A stretch of 64,000 nucleotides of DNA, from the NCBI GenBank assembly GCA_029851415.1, contig CM056744.1:64474172-64538171 (forward strand), written 5' to 3'. The stretch is from Eretmocerus hayati (Eukaryota > Arthropoda > Insecta > Hymenoptera > Aphelinidae). This document shows, piece after piece, positions 44,520-56,776 of the stretch. The position numbers and the translations under genes are program-made. Position 1 is the stretch's first letter; every line of letters starts with the position of its first letter. A model generated the notes under the pieces. The model did no database searches. It was not told the origin of the DNA and saw only the letters and a program-made list of their open reading frames with translations.

Positions 44520-44967
44520 GAATATTGGCTTTTGTATACCGGGTCCCTGCCTTTCGGCTCAACCCCGGTTGCCCCCATGGGCGCGGGGCAGGGATACGCC
44601 CTGCCAGCGCGTCGGGTTGGAGGATGACCAACACCGAGCCAGGCTCAGTGATGGCTCAGTCCTCCGCTCCGGCTACCGACTTTCGGGCACGGCCCCCAGC
44701 ACAAGGCCGATGCCCACCCCTCGGTGGGGGGTTTGGGACTCTTTTAGGCTTCCTGAGAGCCCAAAGAGTCCCTCGGGATGATGGATGAGTCTTACGGGCT
44801 CGCATTGTTATCGCCCGAGGGCGATCCCAATTTGAGTCCCTAGACTCACCCACTCCCGTGGTGCCGGATGGAGATGTGCGGTCTCCTCGCTCCCGTGGGC
44901 GGTAACTGGGGACGGAGGGTTGTCACACCCCAGGGATGAGGCGCCATGCCCCAACCCCCCTTGCGGT
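44520..44967. mobile_element. GC-rich retroposon with 16-bp target-site duplication
   Basis: ACTCTTCTTGGAGAAG occurs at 44504-44519 and again at 44968-44983. The 448 bases between are GC-rich, unlike the flanks, and have no inverted ends, which indicates target-primed retrotransposition. There is no A-tail, as in several LINE or SINE families. On the minus strand a short Arg/Pro-rich frame (44853-44656) could be LINE-derived. Class and orientation are unresolved. Confidence 0.8.
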
Positions 44968-45367
44968 ACTCTTCTTGGAGAAGCAACATCTTGATGCTAA
45001 GCAACATGCGATGGTAAGCAACATCTTGATGCTTGAAACGTGCCATTAAAACGTCCGATTTCGATCTGCTCATGTACGTACTTCCTCAATTCACGAATGT
45101 TCTCTTTGCCTTTAATCATCAGAACTACGCGAGGTATCTCACATTGTACCATGACAACCTCATGAACATTGATCATACTCACCCCGAACTAGAAGATAAA
45201 ATGAGACATTCGTAAGGTGTTAGAAAAACTGATAAAGATTTCGCTCGTGTAGATGACGATCTAACTCTGGAGACCACTATCAACAATGGCAGTGCGAATA
45301 AAATGACCGGGACGCGTAACATAATGAGCAATCTTGGTGCCGTGCAGCGTTGGGCAGACAGTCACAC
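44968..45367 (+). pseudogene. PIN-like gene, central region continued
   Basis: After the retroposon a damaged stretch includes a local 30-base direct repeat (AAGCAACATCTTGATGCT at 44982 and 45012). It is followed by LKRAIKTSDFDLLMY, FAFNHQNYARYLTLYHDNL and, past a TAA at 45213-45215, DDLTLETTINNGSANKMTG and GAVQRWADSH. The BEL/Pao element then enters at 45368 between two copies of CACAC. The frame resumes at 59647. Confidence 0.65.
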
Positions 45368-45747
45368 TGTTCCGATTCATAATTCTATCATTATATTCAT
45401 ATATATATCTATAGTTCTGATTATTGAGATTTATGATAATTCTAGGTGTGCGCTCGGCGAATGTTTGCTTGAATATAATCATTCATGATCTATGTAAATT
45501 CAGTTGATACGGCCCTGAGTGGCGCGTCGCGTTTCGAGTGTTCCGCTGCAAGAATTCGGAGCCTCGCACGCACTTCAATCTTCTTCTTTGTTTTACCGTC
45601 GCAGCACACACACGCGCTTTTGTAGGGCTCGCGCAATGAGCCCAGTTTTGATTTAAATAATTAAAGTACTGTCGAGCATAACCCTCTGTATTTGTGAGTG
45701 TTTATTTCTCCACCCCATCGCATCCATTAGCTCCTCATGAGCAAACA
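45368..45747 (+). repeat. BEL/Pao 5' LTR
   Basis: 380 bases, TG...CA ends, with a short AT/TATA-rich part near 45400 and a CACACACACGCGC motif near 45606. It matches the 3' LTR apart from scattered substitutions and a longer AT tract there. Confidence 0.93.
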
Positions 45748-45770
45748 TTTGGTCCTTCGAGCCGGATTGC
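45748..45770 (+). promoter_or_regulatory. BEL/Pao primer-binding site region
   Basis: TTTGGTCCTTCGAGCCGG directly follows the LTR, where reverse transcription is primed by a tRNA. A very similar sequence occurs at 62833. Confidence 0.7.
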
Positions 45771-46736
45771 GATGGGTGTGAGACAGTGCACAGTGCTTAA
45801 AAACTTGAGAATCTCGCGGTGCTCCGAAATGTGACGCCAACGTCGCCATTTTGATGGTCGTACGAGGCTTGACGCTACTATCGCGTGTGCTTTATAGTGC
45901 AAGACCAAATCGGAGACATTGTAGAACGCGAGTGACAATTGAGAAAGCCCCCGATGGTGTTTCGCTGTGTGTTGATTCAGCTATTTTGGCCGAGGAGCCG
46001 AGATCACCGGGTGTGCTCATTTTCGCATCAGTGAGTGACATTTTGAAGTGTGTGTGTGTGTGTGCTGTAAAAAAGATAGTGCATCTAATCTGCATCTTGC
46101 AGCAGCTTCCCCGCAAACGTCCCGGTCTTGTGGGACGTGTGGAGCTGGGCAGGGTGAGATCTCATCAACCTGGGGAGCGGTCACGAGGACAGAGGTGGGA
46201 AGGCAACATTGATGTCTGCCATACCGACGGCCGCGGCGATTGCTGTTACGCAGTTCCTCGGGTAGCCGCTCCGTTCCGATCGCGCTGCAGTCGGCGCATG
46301 CAACAGCTGGTGTCTTGGTGTGCGACTGTCTGTCAACATACAGTCGATGCGTTTGTTTGCTGTTCGTCGCAAGTTGCACGCGACGATGCACGCTCAACAT
46401 AAACAAGTAAGATCATTCCGATTTCACACTACTGCACATATTGTAAATACTCTGTATATATAGACGCTTTGCGCCAGTGCAAGCACTCATTGTGGTGACA
46501 TTTACGTCACACTCTAATACATTGGAGAGCATTTCCCTCTATCACTGGTTGATCCAGTAACTTTATTGTTGCTCTTCGATACAATCACGTGGTGAGTTGA
46601 GAAATTTTTTCGAGAGTTACTGTGCATACTGAAGAGTGCAATCTCTCTTTAATTGCAATACCCACGCACTGTCTAACGGGCTGTACCCATTCTCATCTCT
46701 CACATTCATAGTATTTTGTTCAAATATCCAAAAAAA
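45771..46736 (+). other. BEL/Pao 5' untranslated region
   Basis: No gene is supported. It contains a (GT)8 tract near 46050 and GC-richer sequence around 46110-46390. The frames there look accidental. Confidence 0.6.
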
Positions 46737-47114
46737 ATGGATAAACTTGTTGAAAATCAGGAATCTGTCCTTAGGAAAATTACAAACTCCTGGACTAATT
46801 TCCAAAAAGAGGGTAAGAAAAAAATGGAAGTAGGTGGCGCTGAGGTTCGTATGACCAAAATAGAGGAGTATTGGTTGGAAATGAAGGAAAATCACGAGAA
46901 AATTCTACAAATTCCTGATCTTGATCGAGGACATCGGTATTTTGCTGAAGATATTATTGAAAAAGCGAAGGAAGCTCATATAATAGCTCTAGGTGATTTT
47001 AAGGGATTTCTTCTCAACGCACAGCATGTCGATGTTAGAACTGTGGGTGCTCGTGGCAATACTACAAATATTGTCATGCCTGAAATTCAATCCGCTCAGT
47101 TCAGCCCAATCACT
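46737..47114 (+). pseudogene. BEL/Pao gag, N-terminal part
   Basis: The frame begins at ATG 46737 (MDKLVENQESVLRKI), is charged and coiled-coil-like, and runs for about 126 codons until the gypsy 5' LTR interrupts it. The remainder of gag lies at 51345-52303, where reading frame is regained immediately after the gypsy 3' LTR. Gag forms the particle that houses reverse transcription. Confidence 0.75.
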
Positions 47115-47796
47115 TGCGACGGGCACCCCTACACTACCGCAACTCGCTAAGCATCGGCGTGCCCGCGCAGTAATGCCACAGGCACCAGGCCAACTGTATG
47201 CTTACACCAGTCACCGCCAGGTGGACGCCAATCTCTCTCACAAGCGGAACAGAGGACCATAGGAAGGAAACCAGCCCAACCGCAGAAGCAGAGTCAGTCG
47301 GCCCGGAGCTCGGGCTCAACTCACTAGTTAATCTTGGGAGCTCCAAGTATTAACTCTCTCGATCTTTCTCGGCTTTAGGAGCTCTAGAGTCGTGATAGAT
47401 AGACCTCGGGAGCACCGAGGCAGAAATGTTATCCAGGAGCTCTGGATATCAGCCATCCTAAATCTTCGCATCCTGGGAGCACCAAGATATGTAAGATTAG
47501 TTAGGATATTGTATCCTGTATAACCCGCCCGCGAAAACTGACCGGGGTGAAGGCATTTGGTGGGAGCTCCATCAAATGTCGCTGTCAGGAGTCCACTGAC
47601 AGACTAGTTCACTAGCCAGTCGCTGTGCTGCTCATCGCAAGGAGCTCTTGAGATGAATAGAACAGTACCCGTATTATTCCGTTCAAGTAACTTCAGATGA
47701 ATTGTATTTCTATCAACAGTTTTTAGGGTTATTACAGTGTATTAGAGTAGCAGTGAATTAGCCAAGGCCTGAGGGCAATTGAATATATCATTATTA
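47115..47796 (+). repeat. Gypsy 5' LTR
   Basis: 682 bases, nearly identical to the copy at 50663-51344. Its right border is defined by where the two copies diverge. Confidence 0.92.
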
Positions 47797-47799
47797 TTT

Positions 47800-50501
47800 A
47801 AGGGTATGGGAAGGGGCCGGACATCTGCACAGTAACAAACTTTCAAGGACTAGCGGAGTTATCATCGGAGGAAGAGGAAACCTTACAAGAGATCATCGAA
47901 GAGGAAAAAGGACGATTCGCGGAAATAAAAGGGGTCACCCCACTGATTGATCACACCATTCGTATGAGAAATAAAAACCCGATCAAACAAAAACACAGAC
48001 CATGCAATCCAGCGAAGCAAGAAATTATGAACCAAGAACTAGATACGTTGCTCGAGAATAAAGTAGTAAGACCTTCAAATAGCCCATGGAATTCACCAGT
48101 TGTAATCGTCAAGAAGAAGAACGGGAAGCATCGATTTTGCATAGACTTCAGAAAAGTGAATGATAACTCAGAGAAAGACGCCTACCCCATTCCGCAGGTA
48201 AACGCAACACTCGACAAGCTAAGGGGAGCAAAATATATATCAACGATAGATTTGAAAAATGGCTATTGGCAGGTTCCATTAACCAAGGAAAGTTGCGAGA
48301 TCACAGCGTTTACAGTACCGGGTCGTGGCCTATTCGAGTCCGTGGTTATGCCGTTCGTCCTACATGCGGCAGCATCTACCTTTCAACGACTCCTAGATAA
48401 AATAATCACACCAGATTTAGCACAACACGTCTTCGCCTATTTGGATGACATCATCATCATAGCGGAAACATTTGAAGAGCATATTAAACTCCTACGAGAA
48501 GTATTGAAAAGGTTGAGAGAGGCAAATCTAGTACCAAATTGGGAGAAATGTCACTTCGCACGAGAAAGCCTCAAATATTTGGGACATATTGTAGACAAAC
48601 ACGGACTTACGACGGATCCTGAAAAGATCGCGGCCATAGAAATGCCGGATACGCCTAAAAACGCAAAGGAACTGAGACGATTTTTAGGTATGACATCCTG
48701 GTATAGGAGATTCATAAAGAATGCATCACAACTTTCAGCCCCATTGAACAAACTGCTAAAAAGGAAAACTAGGTACGAATGGGGATCCGCACAGCAGAGA
48801 GCATTTGATCAGCCAAAGAAACAGATGGCTAACGCCCCGGTGCTAGCATACCCTGACTGGAATAAGTTGTTTACCTCACAGACCGATGCAAGCCAAACTG
48901 GATTGGGAGCTGTACTCACACAAGGGGAAGGCGAAGAAGAAAGAGTGGTGGCCTATGCTAGTCGGTCATTGAACAACGCAGAGAAAAATTATTCGGCGAC
49001 AGAACTCAAATGCCTCGCAGTCAAACGGGGCATATGGAAAATGAGAGACTACCTTGAGGGCTACTATTTTCGAGTATTAACAGACCACCAGTCACTAAAG
49101 TGGTTGGTTAGCATAGAGAGCCCTTCAGGACGACTGGCGCGATGGGCTTTGGAACTCAGCCAATGGGACTTCGAGCTCAAATATAGAAGAGGCCAAGATA
49201 ATATTGTCGCCGATGCGCTATCTAGACAACCAGTGGAATCATGCCAAGTAAACAATTTAGTCCAATGCAAATGGTATAATGGCATGCTGAAGAAAGTCAT
49301 GGATAACCCACAAGACAATCCCGAATATTGCATCAAAGGAGGATGTCTATACCGCCATATACTACACACGCTGGACGTCAACGACGCAGGGAATCACGAG
49401 GAGTAGAAACTATGCGTTCCATCAGATGAACGGACGAGAGTGCTAACAGAATGCCATGACGCTGCTACGGCGGGGCATCTCGGAGTCGCCAAAACACTAA
49501 CCAGAATATCCAGGGATTACTACTGGCCAGGGATTCTCCGTGAAACTACCAAATACGTCCGGAACTGCCGAAGCTGTCAACAACATAAGTCACGTCAACA
49601 AGCACCACCCGGACACATGCATGCCACCACGGTCAACGATCCGTGGGAAATGGTATCAATAGACTTCATCGGACCTTTACCACGATCCACAAACGGTAAC
49701 GCATATCTACTGGTGATGCAGGACAGGTTCACGAAATGGATCGAGCTGAAGGCATTACGGAAAGCCACAGCCACCGCGACCATAAAAGCTCTGCAGGAAC
49801 AAGTGATATTTCGCCATGGAGTACCTAAATCCATAGTCAGTGACAACGGTCAACAGTTCAGATCAAAGGAATTCCAACAGATGATGAATAATTCCGGAAT
49901 AACACATCGGAGGACGCCAGCTTACGCACCGCAGTGCAATCCAGTTGAACGGACCAACAAAGTTATAAAAACAATGATCAAGCAGCTCATTGAGTCATCA
50001 CAACAAACGTGGGATAAGCAGATTTCAGAAATTTCGTTTGCCTACAACACCGCTCCAAGTGACTCGACTGGGTTCTCTCCCGCGTACCTGAATCACGGGA
50101 GGGAATTATCCACACCCGGCAGCCTGAGCCAGGAGGTAGGTGGTCGTAGAACTGGGGCAGAAAACAGGTTCAAACGAATGCATGAAGCTCTAGAACTATC
50201 CAAGGCGAATATGGCACGCAGCTTGACGAAACAACGGTTTCATTACAACATAAGACGGCGAGAATGGGAACCTAAGATAGGTGAACTAGTCCTTAAGAAA
50301 CTCCACACTCTATCAAACAAAGCGAAACACTATAACGCCACATTAGACAAGAAAGCAGATGGACCGTACGGAATCCGGAAGAAAACTTCACCAGTAATAT
50401 TCGACCTAGAAGACGATGAGGGCAACGTAATCACCCACATTCATGTCAAGGACCTTTCCCCGTACCGAAGCAATGACTCAGATGAGTCAGATGAAGATTA
50501 G
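47800..50501 (+). pseudogene. Gypsy pol: reverse transcriptase, RNase H, integrase
   Basis: One frame runs from just after the LTR to 50501, broken only by TAG at 49404-49406. Reverse transcriptase shows WNSPVVIVKKKNGKHRFCID, DLKNGYWQVPL and the active site FAYLDDIIII (about 48440). In the usually conserved block before it, MPFVLHAAASTF deviates. RNase H has TDASQTGLGAVL, AYASRSLNNAEKNYS and DHQSLKWL. Integrase has a zinc-binding HLGVAKT...YYWPG...CRSCQQHK module and catalytic Asp in VSIDFIGPLP and IVSDNGQQFRS, plus the Glu in NPVERTNKVIK. It ends with a VITHIHVKDLSPY tail and no chromodomain. Length is normal for pol without protease. It would copy and integrate element RNA if the stop were absent. 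Confidence 0.93.
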
Positions 50502-50662
50502 ACGCCTAGGAAATCCGTAGCTAGACACACCTAGAACCCAGTAAACAGATGGGTAACCTCTAGAATTCGATTACAGCTAGTCGCCCCTAGAACTAGAACC
50601 TGTTTCCCGATAGCAGAATTAGTAAAAGTGAGTAAGACTCACTCTCCGAAGGAAGAGGGGGA

Positions 50663-51344
50663 TGCGACGGGTACCCCTACACTACCGCAACCCGCTAAGC
50701 ATCGGCGTGCCCACGCAGTAATGCCACAGGCACCAGGCCAACTGTATGCTTACACCAGTCACCGCCAGGTGGACGCCAATCTCTCTCACAAGCGGAACAG
50801 AGGACCATAGGAAGGAAACCAGCCCAACCGCAGAAGCAGAGTCAGTCGGCCCGGAGCTCGGGCTCAACTCACTAGTTAATCTTGGGAGCTCCAAGTATTA
50901 ACTCTCTCGATCTTCCTCGGCTTTAGGAGCTCTAGAGTCGTGATAGATAGACCTCGGGAGCACCGAGGCAGAAATGTTATCCAGGAGCTCTGGATATGAG
51001 CCATCCTAGATCTTCTCATCCTGGGAGCACCAAGATATGTAAGATTAGTTAGGATATTGTATCCTGTATAACCCGCCCGCGAAAACCGACCGGGGTGAAG
51101 GCATTTGGTGGGAGCTCCATCAAATGTCGCTGTCAGGAGTCCACTGGCAGACTAGTTCACTAGCCAGTCGCTGTGCTGCTCATCGCAAGGAGCTCTTGAG
51201 ATGAATAGAACAGTACCCGTATTATTCCGTTCAAGTAACTTCAGATGAATTGTATTTCTATCAACAGTTTTTAGGGTTATTACAGTGTATTAGAGTAGCA
51301 GTGAATTAGCCAAGGCCTGAGAGCAATTGAATATATCATTATTA
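50663..51344 (+). repeat. Gypsy 3' LTR
   Basis: Copy of the 5' LTR, directly preceded by a polypurine tract at about 50650-50662. Confidence 0.92.
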
Positions 51345-52303
51345 ATTCTTTTGTACATATTATTCTTAATGTATTCCAACTTTGTTGTATTCAATTGTCA
51401 TTCCCACCTAGAATTCCCGACATCCTGAAATCCCCTCAGTTACACACTATTGATGTCTTTGATGGGACTTGGTCTAATTGGCATAAATTCCGAGATCTCT
51501 TCAATGCCACTGTTGTAGACTCTCATTTCTCAGACGTGGTTAAATACTACCATCTCAAAACGCATCTCTCAGGTGATGCAGAACAACTTCTCCGAGGGAT
51601 ACCTCTCGATGAGGATAATTTCGAACAGGCTTGGAACAAGCTTCAAGAACATTATGAAAATAAGAGGCGTATGGTGAACCATTACCTCAAAAAATTCTTT
51701 TCTGTCAAACCTCTTGTTTCCGGGTCAGCAGCTGAGCTGAGAGCTCTGATCAATAGAACAGTCAACCCTCTCCTTGCGCTCAAAACTGAAAAGCGCAAGA
51801 CTGAGTCTTGGGACGATCTAATCGTTTTCATAACCGCCAGTCGTCTCGATGAAGAGTCTCGCACGCTTTGGGAGACCGCCATTGGAGACACCGCCGAACC
51901 CCCTACTTCTGAGAGATTAGAGTCATTTCTGAAAAAAAGGCTGAGTACACTCGAATCTCTAGAACATAGTAAGATGCTTAGCATTCCATCTGCTTGCTCG
52001 GATGCCAAACCAAGTAAACCTCAATTGAACGCTCAGAAGAATAGTTCGAATGCTCTAAAGGCTGGAGCTAAGGTTCTTCACACAACTCAAAACGAAAGAC
52101 CCAAAAAGTGTTCGTTATGTGACCAAGACCACTACATATCCAATTGCAGTTCCTTCAAGTCCATGACAATAGATGGCAGAAGAGAATTTGCTCGCAACAA
52201 GCGATTATGTTTCAACTGCCTTGGTTCTCACTTGTATAAAAGTGTAAGTCCCCTTTCAAATGCAACACTTGTGGTGGCAAGCACCACTCGCTGCTCCATG
52301 TAG
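51345..52303 (+). pseudogene. BEL/Pao gag, C-terminal part
   Basis: The frame reads IPDILKSPQLHTIDVFDGTW, then WHKFRDLFNATV, SGDAEQLLRGI and NKLQEHYENKRRMV, the capsid-like (DUF1759-type) region of BEL/Pao gag. It then has a zinc-knuckle region with CSLCDQDHYISNC and RLCFNCLGSH. A one-base shift near 52240 moves the rest of the knuckles (Cys-x(2)-Cys with GGKHH) into another frame. The ATG at 51395 is not the natural start: open sequence continues back to the gypsy LTR. Confidence 0.85.
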
Positions 52304-52550
52304 AGAACTCTCAGGCAATGGCCACTGAAGGCACTCAAGCGTCCAACGCGAAGTTTTCGGCTAGTTCTCCTCCTTTTCAGCCCAATCCTCCCTCCCATAA
52401 CCATGTTGTAGCTCTCAATACCCAAGTTTCGAGCCAAATGCGATTTTGTTGGCAACTACGTGGGCGAGAGTGTCAAACTCAAAAGGAGAAGTCGTGTTGG
52501 CTTGAGCTCTAATCGACCAGTGCGCACAAACCTCATTCGTATCTGAATCG
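52304..52550 (+). pseudogene. BEL/Pao gag-pol junction and protease, frameshifted
   Basis: Coding traces alternate between frames. An aspartic-protease-like stretch reads ALIDQ followed by Cys-Ala-Gln instead of the usual Gly-Ala, then SFVSES, around 52505-52550. Indels near 52440 and 52500 break it. Confidence 0.55.
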
Positions 52551-55500
52551 TTGTGTCAACGGCTCAACTTACTCAAAAGGCATGTATCAGTCCCAGTTCA
52601 AGGACTTGGTAGTCGACAGTCTTATGCCAAGGGCATTACTGGAGTGACTATCCAAGCTGCATTCGAGTCCTCGTTCGTAGCCAAGCTTCAAGCACTCGTC
52701 ATCAAAGAAGTTTCGGGTTACCGTCCAAGAGTGATTGGTTGTGTTGACACGTGGAACCATATCAATGGACTACAGTTGGCCGATCCGAGTTTTACAGACT
52801 CGAGGCCAGTCGAACTTCTTCTTAGTGCCGCAGTGCACGCCCTCATAGTCGAGGATGAACTCCGCAAAGGCAATCATGACCAACCGATCGCTACCAAGAC
52901 TAATCTTGGTTGGATATTATCTGGGCCCACTGCCAATTGCGATCAGCTGATCATGCAGCCAACGGTTCTCCACTGCGCTGCTGATGTCGAAATTGGTGAA
53001 CTTCTGCAATGTTTTTGGAGACAAGAAGAGGTTGGCTGTCCCTCGTCCAAACTCCCTCTTGATGAACAGCGTCCGGAAAAACAGTTATGTGAGGAACATT
53101 TTGTTGCTACTCACACGAGGGGCGCAGATGACCGTTATACCGTGAGACTGCCTTTACGTTATAATGTTGAATCTCTGAATCTTGGTGAGTCTTTCTACCC
53201 AGCTAAGAAACTACTTTTCAAACTTGTAAAAAGACTTGCTGCCGATCAAAAGCTTTCTGATGCATACTATGAATTCCTCAACGAGTATGAATTGCTGGGG
53301 CATATGTCATGCTACTCTGATATTTCCCGTTCTATTGATTCGTCTGGCCATTTCTTCTTACCTCACCATGGTATACTGAAAGAGAGTAGCACCACGACTA
53401 AATTGAGAACGGTATTCAATGGTTCTTTCAAACCTAAATCTGGCAAGTCAATAAATGATCTTTTATTCGTGGGCCCAAATCTCTTGCCTGACTTGCCCAG
53501 CTTGATTCTCAACTGGCGAACTTACAAATACGCATTCACTGCGGATATTGAGAAAATGTTTCGCCAGATCTGGGTTCACGAAGAGGATAGGAAATTGCAG
53601 TCCATCCTCTGGCGCAAAGATCCTACGTTACCTATATCTGTCAACCTGTTGAACACCGTCACATATGGTATCGTGAGCAGTCCTTACCATGCCAATCGAG
53701 TCCGAATCCAGCTCGCCGAAGACGAGCACGAGCAATTTTCTCTGAGCGCTGAAGCCTTAAAATCTGAAACATACATGGACGACGTCGTTTCTGGCGATCA
53801 CACCTTGGAAGCTGCGTTGATCAAGCAACAAGACTTGATCAGCATTTGCAGAGTGGGTGGTTTCAACCTTCGCAAGAGGGTGGCAAGCGATGACCGCTTG
53901 TTATCTTGCTTGCCTGATGACCTTCTTGCTGAACCTCCCTCTGCATCGAGTAGCAATCTATTCTCGTCAAGTGACGAATCCGTCTCCTCAATTTTGGGAT
54001 TGTATTGGCTTCCACATGAGGATGTCTTCAAATTCAAGCCAATCTCTGTAGACGAATCTGAAACCTGGACAAAGAGGTCTGTTTTGTCAAGAATAGCTAG
54101 CGTTTTTGATCCTCTAGGCTGGCTTTCGCCTATGATCATAACCTCAAAGATTTTTATGCAAAAACTCTGGATCACTGGGTACGATTGGGATCAAGAACTA
54201 TCTGAAGATAATGCTGCCGAGTGGTCACGTTGGTATACTCATCTAGCTGAAATATCAAATCTGAAAATTCCCCGATGGATTAACTATACAGGCGACCATT
54301 GTACGTATGAGTTGCAGGGTTTTGCTGACGCTTCAAAATCTGCTATCTGTGCTGTTCTTTATCTAAGAATAGTCTCAGACTCCACTATTATCGTACACTT
54401 GCTTCAAGCAAAAACGCGCGTAGCACCTATTAAAACTGTTAGAATTCCCAAGCTAGAGCTCTGTGCAGCTGTTCTGCTTGCTGAGCTACTCAACAAGATT
54501 CAATCTTCTGTGAAATATCCAAATCTGCAAATCCATGCTTGGACAGATGCTATGGATGTATTACATTGGCTGAACGATCAACCATCTCGTTGGCCTACAT
54601 TTGTAGCCAACCGATGCGCAAAAATCAAGGAACTCTTACCAGGCATTCGCTGGGAACATGTTCGAACTCATGATAACCCTGCCGACATTGGCAGTAGAGG
54701 TCGATTCCCAGAACAAATGTCTGATCTGAAGTTATGGTGGGATGGACCTCGATGGCTTATCATGCCTCAGGCTCAGTGGCCTGAATTCAAAACCATCCCA
54801 TTGAAAGCTGCAATGCCTGCTGACGTCAAAATGTCTACAACTCCTTTTGTAAATACTGTAAATATTCCATTCCTCGACTGTAGTGTGCTGTACCCAGTGT
54901 CACATCTATTGGAAGAGATGTCTTCATTCTCAAAACTCATAAATACAACGGCTTTTGTGTTCAGATTCCTCTCCGTGCTGAATCCCAATTTATTCAAACT
55001 TTCTGAGAATTCCCAGTTGATACAAAATCAACCTTGGGCTCAAGTGCGTGTAGGTGATAAGCACCTACTCTATGAGGAGAAAGAGCGCGCTAAACTAGCT
55101 TGGGTTGGTCATGTTCAGAGTGCCCTTTACACACCTGAACAGCAACTCATTGCTGGTGGCGGCTTTCTTCCCAAAAATCACGAGTTGCACAAGCTCACCC
55201 CTGACATTATTGAGGGAATACTAAGGGTTGGGAGAAGGCTCCAAAATTCAGCACTTTCTTACAATCAAAAGCACCCCATAATACTCCCTTACAAACACCC
55301 TCTCACCGAACTGATCATAAGACGTCATCATGCCTTGACATTGCACGGCGGTACCCAAGTCACTCTTGCCACCCTTCGGCAAGAATTCTGGATTATCAAA
55401 GGTCGCCAGGCTGTCAAAAACGTGATACACCAGCGCAATGTTTGCATACGATATCGCGGAACTGCTTCTCATCAGCTCATGGGTCAACTCCCAGTGAGTA

Positions 55501-56462
55501 GAGTGCAAATTTCTCGCCCATTTTCCAAGGTCGGTGTGGATTATGCTGGTCCTCTGTTGCTCCGCACCTCACCTGGTCGAGGGCCCAAATCCTATCAGGG
55601 CTAAATTGTGATATTTATATGTATGGTCACCCGGGCTATGCATCTCGAATGCGTGTCAGACTACACTTCAGAAGCATTCATGGCTGCATTCTGCCGAATG
55701 ACTTCTCGCCGTGGACATTGTCTCGACGTTTATTGTGACCAAGGGTCCAATTTGAAAGGTTCAGCAAATGAATTGAAAGAGCTGTTTTCGAAAACCTCGG
55801 AAAAGGTCAATGAGATTGCTGGCTCATTGTCTGAACTATCGACTAACTGGCACTTCAATCCTCTATCTGCTCCGCATTTTGGTGGAATTTGGGAAGCAGC
55901 CGTAAAATCTATGAAGTATCACTTATATCGAGTGATCAGGGAGAACAAGTTGACATTTGAAGAGCTCAGTACCCTTCTATGTCAAATTGAGGCTATTCTA
56001 AACTCACGCCCCCTCACGCCTCTCACCGATGATCCTGAGGATGCCAGGCCCCTTACACCTGCGCATTTCCTCATCCAGAGTGGTTCATTCTTGATTCCCG
56101 AACCTGACCTGACAGATAAGAAAATCCCTCTACTCGAACGTTGGCGACTAGTCCAGCAGATGCAGCAGAATTTCTGGTTGCGATGGTCCAGGGAATACTT
56201 GCAAACGCTCCTGAAACGACACAAGTGGGCGGCTGGCGCTCCAGATCTGCACTTGGGCGATATTGTACTCATCAAGGACGAGCGTACGCCCCCAGCTCGC
56301 TGGCCACTAGCCCGCATACTCCAAGTGCACCCTGGCAAAGATGGATGCATTCGCATTGTCACTCTTCGCACCGCCACCAACCAGCTCCAGAGACCGATTC
56401 ACAAGCTTGTGAAGCTGTTCAGTGAAAGTGATCCAGTGCAGTGGATCAAAATGAGACTCTAA
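52551..56462 (+). pseudogene. BEL/Pao pol: reverse transcriptase, RNase H, integrase
   Basis: A 1017-codon frame followed, after a single TAA at 55602-55604, by 285 more codons in the same frame. The first part has BEL/Pao-type reverse transcriptase (HHGILKESSTTTKLRTVFNG, ADIEKMFRQIWV, active site SETYMDDVVSG near 53770). Next comes a Peptidase_A17-like/RNase H region (SRIASVFDPLGWLSP, QGFADASKSAICAVLYLR, AWTDAMDVLHWL). Integrase follows with RRHHALTLHGGTQVTLATLR, catalytic Asp in VGVDYAGPL and VYCDQGSNLKGS, and APHFGGIWEAAVKSMK. It ends with a basic tail. Missense damage includes one position in the zinc module. The stop is probably a point mutation of a Tyr codon. Confidence 0.93.
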
Positions 56463-56715
56463 GGCAGCACCTTCTGTGCTTTATATGACTCAAGTAGTTT
56501 CATCCAAATCAGTTTGTGTTCTAGATTATTAATTTTTGATCGCCCAATTCTTTGTGTTTTATCTGATTTCAATGAGGAGAGATTTTTTCATTCGTTTCAG
56601 CCTATGATCTTTAATCTGAGTTTCATTAACAAAAAGAGCTTTTTCCTGGTTTCTGTTCATTATGAATCTCAATCAATTGTCGTTTTCCTGCTTCGCAAAA
56701 AAAAGGTGAGCGGAA
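56463..56715 (+). other. BEL/Pao 3' untranslated region with polypurine tract
   Basis: Non-coding. AAAAAAAAGGTGAGCGGAA ends at 56715, directly before the 3' LTR, and can serve as the plus-strand primer. Confidence 0.65.
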
Positions 56716-56737
56716 TGTTCCGATTCATAATTCTATC

Positions 56738-56776
<39 letters not shown>

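Larger units (their letters stand above)
47115..51344 (+). mobile_element. Ty3/gypsy LTR retrotransposon lacking gag, nested in BEL gag
   Basis: Two 682-base LTRs (47115-47796 and 50663-51344) start TGCGACGGG and end CATTATTA. A purine tract, GGAAGAGGGGGA, precedes the second, as expected for plus-strand priming. I count about eleven LTR differences by eye (under 2%), so it is younger than its BEL host. Pol follows the first LTR almost directly; gag, protease and the primer-binding site are deleted. No clean target duplication was found. Confidence 0.92.

Noticed and set aside
45851..46402. 183-codon plus frame and overlapping minus frame in the BEL leader
   Set aside because: They lie between the primer-binding site and gag start, overlap on both strands and show no family pattern; GC-rich leader sequence explains the openness.
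47134..47346. Minus-strand 70-codon frame repeated at 50682-50894
   Set aside because: It lies within both gypsy LTR copies and is simply the same LTR sequence; no evidence it is a gene.
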